Source: Anaerotignum lactatifermentans (GTDB lineage: Bacteria; Bacillota; Clostridia; Lachnospirales; Anaerotignaceae). From it: a DNA stretch of 34,141 bases. Both the position numbers and the translations under genes were made by a program. Shown here piece by piece: positions 16,405 through 25,234 of the stretch. The stretch lies in the NCBI RefSeq assembly GCF_016902535.1, contig NZ_JACSNY010000019.1, positions 1-34,141 on the forward strand. The letters are read 5' to 3'. Every line of letters begins with the position of its first letter. The stretch's first letter is position 1. Under the pieces are notes generated by a model. The model saw only the letters and a program-made list of their open reading frames with translations, was not told the origin of the DNA and made no database searches.

Positions 16405-16860
16405 ATGGAGCGCATGGAAAAAATGTTCTGGATGGTATGCCTGATCTATGTCGGGCTGGCGGCTGCTGCCCATAGGCGGGGCCGGGAGGGAAATCTGCCC
16501 TTTGGTCTGGTGGGCGGCTGGATGGTGGCCTTTTTCTGTTTTTGTTTTCTCCCGCCGGTTTTTGGAGGCAGGAACGTGCTCCTGTCCACGGTTTGCGCCC
16601 TGTTGGGGACACTGCTTGCCACATGGGCGGAAAAAAGGCGGCGTCGGCTCTGGACGGCGCTGGGCTGCGCGGCGTCGGCTTTGATGTATGGAGGGCTGCT
16701 GGGGCAGGCATCGGTTCCGGCGGCAGTCATGGGCGGTTTTTGCCTGTATCTGGCCTGCGGGGAGGTTTTGCCGGAGGGGAAAGGAGAGCGGGAGACACTT
16801 TGGCAGGGCTTTGGCGCTCTGGTGGGGTTCCTGCTGGGGATTTTCTGCTGTTTTCCTTGA
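16405..16860 (+). CDS. Small polytopic membrane protein, unknown
   Basis: I do not recognise this 151-residue protein. It has about six short hydrophobic segments, a Lys/Arg-rich loop near 76-82, and unusually many Cys and Trp. The last 40 residues ('LYLACGEVLPEG...GFGALVGFLLGIF') loosely recall the C-terminal helices of ZIP metal transporters, where a 'hydrophobic-x-E-LIPE' motif precedes a Gly-rich helix. The histidines expected there are absent, so this may be coincidence. The start may be ATG 16405 or ATG 16414; both have purine-rich upstream sequence. It lies alone between a terminator and the glgP promoter. No promoter was found for it. Confidence 0.55.
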   Translation: MERMEKMFWMVCLIYVGLAAAAHRRGREGNLPFGLVGGWMVAFFCFCFLPPVFGGRNVLLSTVCALLGTLLATWAEKRRRRLWTALGCAASALMYGGLLGQASVPAAVMGGFCLYLACGEVLPEGKGERETLWQGFGALVGFLLGIFCCFP

Positions 16861-16887
16861 AAAAACAGGCTTTGCAGACAAAATTAT

Positions 16888-16916
16888 TTGCAAATGGGAC
16901 AGACCTTTGGTATAGT
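16888..16916 (+). promoter_or_regulatory. SigA-type promoter for glgP
   Basis: TTGCAA (16888-16893), a 17-base spacer, then TATAGT (16911-16916). Transcription would start near 16923, 46 bases before the start codon. Confidence 0.7.
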
Positions 16917-16968
16917 AGAAAAAAGACTGCGGATACGCAGAAAATTGGGAAAGAACTGGGGGAGTTTT

Positions 16969-19416
16969 ATGAGTCAGTTACTGGACAAAGAAACATTGAA
17001 AAAAATGATTCGGGAAAACGTAAAGACGCTGTACCGCAAAACACTGGAGGCGGCTTCTGCCGAGGAGCTGTATCAGGCAGCGGTATTCGCTGTGCGTGAC
17101 GTCATTACCGAAAAATGGATGAAGACCCATGATGAGTATTATGAGAAGGACGTAAAAGTAGTTTATTACCTGTCCATGGAATTTTTGATGGGCAGATTTT
17201 TCGGCAATAGTCTGATCAATCTGGGTATGTATGAAGAAGTGGCGGAAGTATTCCGGGAACTGGGCATCGACTATAACGTGGTAGAAGACGCGGAGCCGGA
17301 CCCGGGGCTGGGCAACGGCGGTCTGGGCAGACTGGCGGCCTGCTTCCTGGATTCCCTGTCTACGCTGGAGCTGCCGGCCTATGGCTGCGGCATCCGCTAC
17401 CATTACGGCATTTTTGAGCAGAAAATCGAAAACGGTTATCAGGTGGAGGCGCCGGACAACTGGCTGGAAAACGGCGATCCCTGGGGCATCAAGCGTAATG
17501 AGTATGCCGTGGAGGTAAAATTCGGCGGCACGGTGCGTGCTGTGCCCAAGGGCAACGGCGAATACCGTTTTGTACAGGAAAACTATCAGTCCGTCATTGC
17601 TGTGCCCTATGACTATCCTGTCATTGGCTACGGCAACAATACGGTCAATACCCTGCGTCTGTGGGAGGCCAGAGCCAAGAATAAGCTGGATCTGAAATTC
17701 TTCAACGAGGGGAATTATCAGAAGGCGGCGGAGGAAGAACTTCTGGCCAGCACCATGACAGATGTGCTCTATCCTGCCGATGAACATTATCAGGGCAAGG
17801 AGCTGCGTCTGCGCCAGCAGTATTTCTTTATTTCCGCTACGGTGCAGCGCGTGGTGGAACGGTTCAAAAAGCACCATTCCGATTTCCACGAACTGCCGGA
17901 TAAGGTGGCCTTCCAGCTGAATGACACCCATCCTACGGTGGCGGTAGCGGAACTGATGCGTGTGTTGGTGGACGAAAACGATGTGCCCTGGGACGACGCC
18001 TGGGAAATCACCAAAAAGGTTTGCGCCTATACCAACCATACCATCATGTCCGAGGCACTGGAAAAATGGCCCATGGAGTTGTTCAGCCGTCTCCTGCCCC
18101 GTATCTATCAGATCGTAGAGGAAATTAACCGCCGGTTCTGTCTGGAACTGACGGCGAAATACGGCGTGAATCCGGAAAAGATCCGCCATATGGCGATCAT
18201 TGCTGACGGTCAGATCCGTATGGCGTATCTGGCTATCGTGGGCAGTCATTCTGTCAACGGTGTAGCGGCACTGCATACAGAAATTCTGAAGAATCAGGAA
18301 TTGCGGGATTTCTATGAATTATACCCTGAAAAATTCAACAACAAGACTAATGGCATTACCCAGAGAAGATGGCTGCGTCATGCCAACAGGGGATTGTCTG
18401 AGCTGATTACGGAAAAGATCGGCGACGGATGGGTCACAGACCTTTCCCAGCTGGAGGGGCTGCTGCCTTACGCCGAGGACGAGGAATTCCGGAACCGGTT
18501 TATGGAGATCAAGCGGCAGAACAAAATTGCTTTGGCGGAATATATCCGGGATACAAAGGGCATTGACATCAACCCCGATTCTATTTTCGATATTCAGGTA
18601 AAGCGTCTGCATGAGTACAAACGTCAGCTGCTGAATACTCTGCATGTTATTGGGCTGTACAATCAGCTGAAAATGGACCCTGATATGGATATGGTGCCCC
18701 GGACCTTTATTTTCAGCGCCAAGGCGGCGGCAGGCTATCGCCGGGCGAAGCTGATTATCAAGCTTATCAACTCCGTGGCGGAGGTAGTCAATAACGACCC
18801 TGCCATCGGCGGCAAGATCAAGGTAGTATTCCTGGAAAACTACCGGGTATCTCTGGCGGAGAAGCTGATTCCCGCGGCGGATGTCAGCGAGCAGATTTCT
18901 ACGGCGGGCAAGGAGGCTTCCGGTACCGGCAATATGAAATTTATGCTCAACGGCGCTTTGACCATTGGTACCATGGACGGCGCCAATGTGGAAATCTACG
19001 AGGAAGTGGGCGCCGACAATATCTTTATTTTCGGTATGAGCGCCGAAGAGGTACAGGGAAAATATAACGGCTATTACGATCCATGGTCTGTTTACAACAT
19101 GAATCAGGAAGTGCGTATGGCCCTGAATAGCCTCATCAACGGCACCTTTGACCAGAATACCGATCTGTTCCGGGAGCTCTATGACGCTCTTCTCAACGGC
19201 TGCGGCGGCAGAGCCGACGAATACTTCGTTCTGGAGGACTACGCCGATTACGCCAGAGCCCATTGGGACATTGACCGGGCATACCGGGATCAGACGGCCT
19301 GGGCGAAAAAAGCCATCTGGAATGTGGCAAAGAGCGGCAAATTCTCCAGTGACAGAACCATCCGCCAGTACGCGGAGGAGATCTGGGACTTACAGCCGTT
19401 GCATATTGAAGATTGA
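16969..19416 (+). CDS. glgP: Glycogen/alpha-glucan phosphorylase
   Basis: This 815-residue PLP enzyme releases glucose-1-phosphate from glycogen or maltodextrin. Family blocks are all present: 'YYLSMEFLMGR', 'LGNGGLGRLAACFLDS', 'YGIRYHYGIFEQ' (with an inserted C), 'FQLNDTHP', 'YTNHTIMSEALEKW', 'KRLHEYKRQ' and the cofactor loop 'EASGTGNMKFMLNGALTIGT', whose Lys at about 657 carries PLP. The length is normal for a bacterial enzyme. The open frame extends upstream to 16888, but ATG 16969 after GGGGGAG is the better start and lies downstream of the promoter. No other glycogen gene is adjacent, so it is a stand-alone transcription unit. Confidence 0.96.
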   Translation: MSQLLDKETLKKMIRENVKTLYRKTLEAASAEELYQAAVFAVRDVITEKWMKTHDEYYEKDVKVVYYLSMEFLMGRFFGNSLINLGMYEEVAEVFRELGIDYNVVEDAEPDPGLGNGGLGRLAACFLDSLSTLELPAYGCGIRYHYGIFEQKIENGYQVEAPDNWLENGDPWGIKRNEYAVEVKFGGTVRAVPKGNGEYRFVQENYQSVIAVPYDYPVIGYGNNTVNTLRLWEARAKNKLDLKFFNEGNYQKAAEEELLASTMTDVLYPADEHYQGKELRLRQQYFFISATVQRVVERFKKHHSDFHELPDKVAFQLNDTHPTVAVAELMRVLVDENDVPWDDAWEITKKVCAYTNHTIMSEALEKWPMELFSRLLPRIYQIVEEINRRFCLELTAKYGVNPEKIRHMAIIADGQIRMAYLAIVGSHSVNGVAALHTEILKNQELRDFYELYPEKFNNKTNGITQRRWLRHANRGLSELITEKIGDGWVTDLSQLEGLLPYAEDEEFRNRFMEIKRQNKIALAEYIRDTKGIDINPDSIFDIQVKRLHEYKRQLLNTLHVIGLYNQLKMDPDMDMVPRTFIFSAKAAAGYRRAKLIIKLINSVAEVVNNDPAIGGKIKVVFLENYRVSLAEKLIPAADVSEQISTAGKEASGTGNMKFMLNGALTIGTMDGANVEIYEEVGADNIFIFGMSAEEVQGKYNGYYDPWSVYNMNQEVRMALNSLINGTFDQNTDLFRELYDALLNGCGGRADEYFVLEDYADYARAHWDIDRAYRDQTAWAKKAIWNVAKSGKFSSDRTIRQYAEEIWDLQPLHIED

Positions 19417-19421
19417 TAAAA

Positions 19422-19448
19422 AAGGCCGGAGAGAGGTTCTCCGGCCTT
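19422..19448 (+). terminator. Hairpin terminator after glgP
   Basis: AAGGCCGGAGA (19422-19432) pairs perfectly with TCTCCGGCCTT (19438-19448) around five bases. The T tract downstream is short and interrupted. Confidence 0.75.
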
Positions 19449-19493
19449 AAATTTGCCGCAAGGGAAAAAATCGGAAAAAGTCGAAAAGAAAAT

Positions 19494-19522
19494 TTGACAT
19501 ATAGCCGATTATCCTGTAAAAT
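19494..19522 (+). promoter_or_regulatory. Consensus promoter for tRNA-Arg
   Basis: TTGACA (19494-19499), a 17-base spacer, then TAAAAT (19517-19522), ending 15 bases before the tRNA. Confidence 0.8.
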
Positions 19523-19537
19523 AGATTTTGCGGTTTT

Positions 19538-19610
19538 GCACTCTTAGCTCAGGGGATAGAGCGTTCGGCTCCGGACCGAAAGGCCGCAGGTTCGAATCCT
19601 GTAGAGTGCA
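19538..19610 (+). tRNA. tRNA-Arg (anticodon CCG)
   Basis: The full cloverleaf is visible. The acceptor GCACTCT pairs with AGAGTGC, the D stem is GCTC/GAGC, and the anticodon stem TTCGG/CCGAA holds the loop CTCCGGA, so the anticodon is CCG, reading CGG. The T arm is GCAGG-TTCGAAT-CCTGT. The discriminator base is A, and CCA is not encoded. It stands alone with its own promoter and terminator. Confidence 0.96.
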
Positions 19611-19614
19611 GAAG

Positions 19615-19642
19615 GGCTGTCGGTATGCCGGCAGCCTTTTTT
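19615..19642 (+). terminator. Terminator after tRNA-Arg
   Basis: GGCTGTCGG pairs with CCGGCAGCC (one G-T wobble) around TATG and is followed by TTTTTT. Confidence 0.85.
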
Positions 19643-19686
19643 CGTGAAAAAACTATTTTTCAGAATATTTTCGCCAGAAAACAAAG

Positions 19687-19725
19687 AACGCTGGAATCCA
19701 TGGTGGTGCCAAGGATTCCAGCGTT
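19687..19725. terminator. Perfect 13-bp hairpin, terminator of ftsH
   Basis: AACGCTGGAATCC (19687-19699) pairs perfectly with GGATTCCAGCGTT (19713-19725). On the minus strand it follows the ftsH stop by about 36 bases and is trailed by CTTTGTTTT. Confidence 0.75.
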
Positions 19726-19761
19726 TCTGTTTGATGGATATGTTAAGGACTGTTTTTGTGT

Positions 19762-21591
19762 TTACGCCGTCACAGGTTCTCTTTGAAGAATCTCCATGAA
19801 TTCCTCGCCGGTGATGGTTTCTTTTTCCAGCAGGTAAGCGGAGATTTCATCCAGCTTGTCGCGATGGCTGTCGATGATTTCATAAGCCTTGTCGTGGGCC
19901 GCTTTGACCATCTGGATGACGGCTTCGTCGATCTTATTGGCTGTGTCATTGGAGCAGGCCAAAGAGGTATCGCCGCCCAGATACTGGTTGTTGACGGTTT
20001 CCAAAGCTACCATACCGAATTCCTCGCTCATGCCGTAGCGGGTAATCATGGCTCTGGCCATACGGGTGGCCTGTTCGATATCGTTGGAGGCGCCGGTGGT
20101 GATGGAGTGGAACTTAATTTCTTCCGCCACACGGCCGCCGGTAAAGGTAGCAATACGGTTAAAGGCTTCTTCCTTGCTCATGAGGAATTTCTCGCCTTCA
20201 TCCACCTGGAGGGTATAGCCCAAAGCCCCGGAGGTTCTGGGGATGATGGTGATTTTATGGACAGGGGCGGAGTTTTTCTGCAAAGCCGCTACCAAAGCGT
20301 GGCCTACTTCGTGGTAGGCGATGATGGCCTTTTCCTTTTTGGAAATGACGGCGCCTTTTCTCTGGTAGCCTGCCAGGATGACTTCTACGCTTTCTTCCAG
20401 ATCGTTCTGGGAAACTCTGGTTCTGCCCATACGGACGGCACGCAGAGCGCCTTCATTGATGATATTCGCCAGCTCCGCGCCGGAAGCGCCGCTGGTGGCT
20501 CTGGCAATGGCGGAGAAATCCACATCCGGCTCCATCTGTATTTTTTCGGCATGGACCTTCAAAATGGCCTCTCTGCCCTGAAGATCCGGCAGTTCTACGG
20601 GGATACGGCGGTCGAAACGTCCGGGACGCAGCAGTGCCTTATCCAGGGATTCGGGGCGGTTGGTGGCCGCCAGAATGACAACGCCTTTGGTGGAATCAAA
20701 GCCGTCCATTTCGGTCAGCAGCTGGTTCAGGGTCTGTTCCCGTTCGTCGTTGCCGCTGACGCCGCCGCCGTCACGCTTTTTGCCGATGGTGTCGATCTCG
20801 TCGATAAAGACGATACAGGGCGCCTTTTCCCCGGCCTGTTTGAAGAGGTCACGTACTTTGGCGGCACCCATGCCCACGAACATTTCCACAAATTCCGAAC
20901 CGGAAATGGAGAAGAAGGGCACATTCGCTTCGCCGGCTACTGCCTGGGCCAGCAGGGTTTTGCCGGTGCCGGGAGGGCCTACCAGCAGAGCGCCTTTGGG
21001 CATTTTGGCGCCTACGGCAGTGTATTTGCCGGGGTTGTGGAGGAAGTCCACGATTTCCGACAGGGCCTCTTTGGCCTCATCCTGTCCGGCTACATCCCGG
21101 AAGGTCTTGCCCGTTTGTGCCTTGACATAGATTTTGGCATTGGCCTTGCCGAAGGACATGGCGTTTCCGCCAAAGCCGCCTTTTTTCACCATACGGCCGA
21201 AGATAAGCCGCCATGCCAGGAAGAACAGCAGGAACATTACAAGGGAGCTGACCCAGGGAGAGACCTCCTTAGGCTCGATAGCCGAGAAGTTGGCGCCGGC
21301 TTCATAAAGCCGGTCTACCAGCATGGAATCCTGCATCCGGACAGTGGTGTATAGTCTGGGCTGACCGGTAAAAGTGGTATTGTCATCTGTTTTTAAGGAG
21401 TAGTAGATGACATCCTCATTGACCTGAACCTCGCTGATGTTCTTTTCTTCCAGCTGATCCAGGAACACGTTGTAGCTGACCTGTTGAATATTGCTGCTGC
21501 TCAGAAAAGGCAGCAGGAACAGATTGATGGCCGCCATAATGGCCAGGGCAATGATCCAGTAATAGATCAGAGGTTTTCGTTCTTGATTCAT
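19762..21591 (-). CDS. ftsH: ATP-dependent zinc metalloprotease FtsH
   Basis: This 609-residue membrane AAA+ protease degrades misassembled membrane proteins and short-lived regulators. It has two membrane helices (about 9-29 and 112-131) flanking an extracytoplasmic domain. The AAA domain has Walker A GPPGTGKT (205-212), the pore loop [10 protein letters not shown] (234-243), Walker B 'VFIDEID' (261-267) and the arginine-finger region 'RPGRFDRR'. The zinc site HEVGH is at 427-431, with the third ligand Asp in '[12 protein letters not shown]'. It starts with ATG 21591 inside the stop of the marR gene (ATGA overlap), so its translation is coupled to that of the regulator. It ends near the hairpin at 19687-19725. 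Confidence 0.96.
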   Translation of the reverse strand: MNQERKPLIYYWIIALAIMAAINLFLLPFLSSSNIQQVSYNVFLDQLEEKNISEVQVNEDVIYYSLKTDDNTTFTGQPRLYTTVRMQDSMLVDRLYEAGANFSAIEPKEVSPWVSSLVMFLLFFLAWRLIFGRMVKKGGFGGNAMSFGKANAKIYVKAQTGKTFRDVAGQDEAKEALSEIVDFLHNPGKYTAVGAKMPKGALLVGPPGTGKTLLAQAVAGEANVPFFSISGSEFVEMFVGMGAAKVRDLFKQAGEKAPCIVFIDEIDTIGKKRDGGGVSGNDEREQTLNQLLTEMDGFDSTKGVVILAATNRPESLDKALLRPGRFDRRIPVELPDLQGREAILKVHAEKIQMEPDVDFSAIARATSGASGAELANIINEGALRAVRMGRTRVSQNDLEESVEVILAGYQRKGAVISKKEKAIIAYHEVGHALVAALQKNSAPVHKITIIPRTSGALGYTLQVDEGEKFLMSKEEAFNRIATFTGGRVAEEIKFHSITTGASNDIEQATRMARAMITRYGMSEEFGMVALETVNNQYLGGDTSLACSNDTANKIDEAVIQMVKAAHDKAYEIIDSHRDKLDEISAYLLEKETITGEEFMEILQREPVTA

Positions 21592-22064
21592 AACATTGAT
21601 TCGCTTCCTTTCTTATGTAGTTCTTCCATTTGGACCAGATTGGATCTTAATTTTTCCGCAATGCGGGAGAACTGGAGCAGTTCCTCATCGGTGACCCCCA
21701 AAAAGGCGGCTTCGCCGATGCTTTCCAAAAGCGCCGTGATCTCCGGCTGCAGGCGGAGGGCCTTTTCTGTGGGCAGCAGCCGTTTCAGGCGGGCGTCGCC
21801 GCGAACGGACTGCCGCTGGATCAGGTCTCTTTGTTCCAGGTGATTTAAAATACCGGTGACGCTGGAACGGCGGATGCAAAAGACGGATTCCAGATCCCTT
21901 TGATAGACAGGCCGATCTGTCTGGTGGAAAAGATAGTCCAGCAGGAAGACCTGCACACAGGAAAGGGTCTCGTCTCCGGAAAAACTGATACATTCATTGG
22001 CGCTGCGCTGTGTCATATTTACCAGACTTTTCAATGTGAGAAAAACATCTGCGTAAGGGCGCAT
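21588..22064 (-). CDS. MarR-family transcriptional regulator
   Basis: This 158-residue protein has the MarR layout: an N-terminal dimerisation helix, a winged helix-turn-helix (about 50-100, 'YQRDLESVFCIRRSSVTGILNHLEQRDLIQR') and the wing 'RGDARLKRLLPTEKA'. A C-terminal helix pair completes the dimer. The frame can open at GTG 22073, but that codon sits on the GGAGG; ATG 22064 has an eight-base spacing and is preferred. The stop overlaps the ftsH start (ATGA), so the regulator probably controls ftsH in the same transcript. An inverted repeat around its promoter suggests autoregulation. The inducing signal is unknown. Confidence 0.88.
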   Translation of the reverse strand: MRPYADVFLTLKSLVNMTQRSANECISFSGDETLSCVQVFLLDYLFHQTDRPVYQRDLESVFCIRRSSVTGILNHLEQRDLIQRQSVRGDARLKRLLPTEKALRLQPEITALLESIGEAAFLGVTDEELLQFSRIAEKLRSNLVQMEELHKKGSESML

Positions 22065-22091
22065 ACGGTTCACCTCCCGGGAAAAGATGAT

Positions 22092-22124
22092 TGTTAGGTT
22101 TGTGAACAGTATAGCACCCTAACA
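22092..22124 (-). promoter_or_regulatory. Inverted repeat around the marR-ftsH promoter
   Basis: TGTTAGG (22092-22098) and CCTAACA (22118-22124) are perfect inverted repeats 26 bases apart. Between them, on the minus strand, lies TATACT (a -10 element); the -35 position is weak (ATGAAA in an A-rich tract). Two TGAAC and one GTAAAC repeats continue upstream. This arrangement fits an operator bound by the MarR protein. Confidence 0.5.
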
Positions 22125-22154
22125 TTTTTTTTTCATGAACGATTTGTAAACAAT

Positions 22155-23417
22155 TTATGAACTTTGGGCGCGGCGGATATCAGCCCCCAGACGGCGGAGT
22201 TTTTCGTCGATTTGGTGGTAGCCCCGTTCGATATGGTAGATATCGCTGATTTCTGTTTCGCCTTTGGCAGCCAGCGCGGACAGGATCAAGGCCGCCCCGG
22301 CCCGCAGGTCGGTAGCCCGGACGCTGGCGCCGGTCAGTTCCTCTACGCCCTCAATGACGGCGCTGCGGCTTTCGATTTTGATTCTGGCACCCATGCGCTG
22401 GAGTTCTCCCGCATGGATAAAACGGTTCTCAAAGATGGTTTCCGTAATGACGCTGGTGCCTTTGGCCAAGGTCAGCAGGCTCATAAAGGGGGCCTGCATA
22501 TCGGTGGGGAATCCGGGAAAGGGCATGGTCTTTAAATTGGCAGGCCGCAGCCGCCCCTTTCGGCAGACCACCAGTCCTTCCGGCGAGGTTTCTGTTTTTA
22601 CGTTACATTCCGCCAGCTTGGCGATGACGGGTTTCAAAAGATCCTCCCCCATTCCTTCCAGACAGATCTCGCCGCCGGTGATGGCTGCGGCGGCCATAAA
22701 GGTACCGGCCTCGATACGGTCCGGGATCACAGTATGGGTGGCGCCGGTCAGTTCTTTCACGCCGCGGATGGTGATGGTATCGGTACCATCGCCTTGAATA
22801 TCGGCACCCATTTTCCGCAGAAAATCCGCCAGATCCATGATTTCCGGCTCGGCGGCGGCGTTTTCAATAATGGTAGTGCCTTTGGCAAGAACTGCCGCCA
22901 TCATGATATTCTCTGTGGCACCCACGCTGGGAAAGTCCAGATAGATGGGTTTGCCCCGCAGACTTTTGCACCACAGGTCTACGATTCCGTGTTCCTGCCG
23001 GCTGGAGACGCCCATGAGGGAAAAGCCCTTTAGATGCAGGTCAATGGGGCGGCTGCCGATCTGGCACCCGCCGGGCAGAGGCAGACTGGCGCTTTGGAGT
23101 CTGGCCAGCAAAGGCCCGGCCGCCAGAAAAGAGGCCCGCATTTTCCCAGCCGCATCATAGGACGCGCTGGGCGCAGACAGGGTTTCGGCCCGCACGGAGA
23201 CAGTCTGGGCAGAGGTATCGAAAGATGCTTTTGCGCCAAAGCCTTCCAGCAGAGCAATCATGGCGAAAATATCTGTCAAAGGCGGTACATTTTGAATCAG
23301 GCAGGGTTCTCTGGTCAGAAGACAGGCGGCCAGTATGGGCAGGGCGGCGTTTTTGGCGCCGCTGATCCGGACGGTGCCCCGCAGAGGTGCGCAGTGCTGT
23401 ACAATAAATTTTTCCAT
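22155..23417 (-). CDS. murA: UDP-N-acetylglucosamine 1-carboxyvinyltransferase
   Basis: This 420-residue enzyme transfers enolpyruvate from PEP to UDP-GlcNAc, the first committed step of peptidoglycan synthesis. The two-domain repeat fold is complete. K22-N23 ('SGAKNAALP') and R94 ('KMRASF') contact substrate. The active-site cysteine C118 lies in 'PLPGGCQIGSRPIDLH', so fosfomycin could modify it. 'FPGFPTDMQAPFM' is the second-domain signature. The start is ATG 23417 after GAGGGATG. Clostridia often carry two copies; this one lies upstream of marR-ftsH on the same strand, without a clear terminator in the 90-base gap, so read-through is possible. I found no strong promoter upstream. Confidence 0.96.
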   Translation of the reverse strand: MEKFIVQHCAPLRGTVRISGAKNAALPILAACLLTREPCLIQNVPPLTDIFAMIALLEGFGAKASFDTSAQTVSVRAETLSAPSASYDAAGKMRASFLAAGPLLARLQSASLPLPGGCQIGSRPIDLHLKGFSLMGVSSRQEHGIVDLWCKSLRGKPIYLDFPSVGATENIMMAAVLAKGTTIIENAAAEPEIMDLADFLRKMGADIQGDGTDTITIRGVKELTGATHTVIPDRIEAGTFMAAAAITGGEICLEGMGEDLLKPVIAKLAECNVKTETSPEGLVVCRKGRLRPANLKTMPFPGFPTDMQAPFMSLLTLAKGTSVITETIFENRFIHAGELQRMGARIKIESRSAVIEGVEELTGASVRATDLRAGAALILSALAAKGETEISDIYHIERGYHQIDEKLRRLGADIRRAQSS

Positions 23418-23526
23418 GGTTCATCCCTCTTTTTTTGATTTGGTAAGGTTAGTATGTCCGGAGAAAAAGAAAGCGAATCGGGAAAAAAGAGGGGGAAAAC
23501 ATCATTTTTTGACAAAAAAATAAGTC

Positions 23527-23554
23527 TTTACAGATGAAAAAGTTCTGGTATAAT
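23527..23554 (+). promoter_or_regulatory. Promoter for tRNA-Gly
   Basis: TTTACA (23527-23532), a 16-base spacer, then a perfect TATAAT (23549-23554), 13 bases before the tRNA. Confidence 0.75.
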
Positions 23555-23567
23555 AGTAATGTAGTCT

Positions 23568-23638
23568 GCGGATGTAGTTCATTGGTAGAATGAAAGCTTC
23601 CCAAGCTTTAGAGGCGGGTTCGATTCCCGTCATCCGCT
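23568..23638 (+). tRNA. tRNA-Gly (anticodon CCC)
   Basis: The cloverleaf is complete. The acceptor GCGGATG pairs with CATCCGC, and the anticodon stem AAAGC/GCTTT holds the loop TTCCCAA, so the anticodon is CCC, reading GGG. The T arm is GCGGG-TTCGATT-CCCGT. The discriminator is T, and CCA is not encoded. Confidence 0.95.
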
Positions 23639-23640
23639 GG

Positions 23641-23681
23641 AAAAAAGTACGAGATCTGTTTGAGGATTTCGTACTTTTTTT
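23641..23681 (+). terminator. Terminator after tRNA-Gly
   Basis: AAAAAAGTACGA (23641-23652) pairs with TCGTACTTTTTT (23669-23680). The stem arms recur in the terminator at 24205-24273. Confidence 0.85.
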
Positions 23682-23761
23682 ATTTTCGGGAACCATTGGA
23701 AAAAAACGGCGTCCGAAGAAAGTAAATAAGGCAAAAAAAGGAGGACGCACATAGGAAAAAA

Positions 23762-24196
23762 ATGATAGCGGTATTGGTTGGATGCAGTATGCTGTGGGGG
23801 AGTGTCACAGCTTTCGCGGCGGAGGAAGAGGTGCAGGAAACCGGCGCGGAGGTTGTGTTTCAGGAGGAGATCGTGACGAAAAACGGCGTTTCCTATATTC
23901 CTCTGCGTCAGGCGGCGGATGGTCTGGGCCTTTCCCTGACATGGAACAGGGAAGAACGGGCGGCGGTATTGTGCAGTGAGATGAGAAGTATGAAACTGAC
24001 GGAAGGCGTCGACTTGTATGTTTCCACTGCTGCCCAGGAAGGTATGATTGGCATGACCGCGCCCATGGAGCTGGGAGCCGCGCCTTTTGTGGATGAAAAC
24101 GGGAAAATGTACATTCCCGCGGAAGCCTTTTCGGTTTTGGTGGGCTATGAAGTGGCAGAGGGAGAAGGCGGTATCGTAATCTCTCAAAGAGCATAA
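23762..24196 (+). CDS. Secreted protein with copper-amine-oxidase N-terminal-like domain
   Basis: This 144-residue protein has a signal peptide (about 1-20, hydrophobic 'IAVLVGCSMLWGSVTAFAA' with an AFA-A cleavage site). Two halves follow with the PF07833 'copper amine oxidase N-terminal' flavour: 'VSYIPLRQAADGLGLSLTWNREERAAVL' (about 43-70) and 'KMYIPAEAFSVLVGYEVAEGEGGIVIS'. In Clostridia such domains occur in cell-surface proteins and are not known to bind copper. The start is uncertain: ATG 23762 lies 17 bases after AAAGGAGG, and no in-frame start codon lies closer. One extra A in the seven-A run before it would bring a codon near the ribosome site into frame. Confidence 0.7.
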   Translation: MIAVLVGCSMLWGSVTAFAAEEEVQETGAEVVFQEEIVTKNGVSYIPLRQAADGLGLSLTWNREERAAVLCSEMRSMKLTEGVDLYVSTAAQEGMIGMTAPMELGAAPFVDENGKMYIPAEAFSVLVGYEVAEGEGGIVISQRA

Positions 24197-24204
24197 AGGA
24201 CAGG

Positions 24205-24273
24205 AAAAGTACGAAATTTCCGGAGGCGGATTTTCTGATGAGGACGCTTCCGGAGGCGTTTCGTACTTTTTTT
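24205..24273 (+). terminator. Terminator after the secreted protein gene
   Basis: AAAAGTACGAAA (24205-24216) pairs perfectly with TTTCGTACTTTT (24259-24270), followed by more T. The loop holds two copies of TTCCGGAGGCG. The outer arms resemble those of the tRNA-Gly terminator 560 bases upstream. Confidence 0.8.
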
Positions 24274-24295
24274 GGACAGGAGAGTAATAAAAGGC

Positions 24296-24323
24296 ACAGT
24301 TTCCCTGGCGGTATCATACTATG
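24296..24323 (+). promoter_or_regulatory. Possible sporulation (SigK-like) promoter
   Basis: AC (24296-24297), a 17-base gap, then CATACTATG (24315-24323) resembles the late mother-cell pattern AC-N16/17-CATANNNTA, with one mismatch. No SigA promoter was seen here. The assignment is weak. Confidence 0.25.
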
Positions 24324-24368
24324 AAGAGAACACAAAAGTTTTCGGACTGGAAGAAAGAGGGGAACGTT

Positions 24369-25139
<771 letters not shown>

Positions 25140-25163
25140 AGCGGCGGCCTGAAATAAAAAAGC

Positions 25164-25225
25164 GCCCGGAAACGGGCAGAAAAAAAGGACCTCTCATGGC
25201 GGATTCCCGCTGTGGGAGGTCTTTT
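25164..25225. terminator. Bidirectional terminator between the collagen-like gene and the racemase
   Basis: Two hairpins occur: GCCCG-gaaa-CGGGC (25164-25177) and GACCTC/GAGGTC (25188-25193 with 25216-25221). The second is followed by TTTT on the plus strand and by a seven-T run on the minus strand, so it can terminate both converging genes. Confidence 0.8.
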
Positions 25226-25234
25226 GCGGTTGGA

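Noticed and set aside
19756..21354. 532-residue plus-strand frame over ftsH
   Set aside because: It is antisense to a textbook FtsH and shows no motif of its own.
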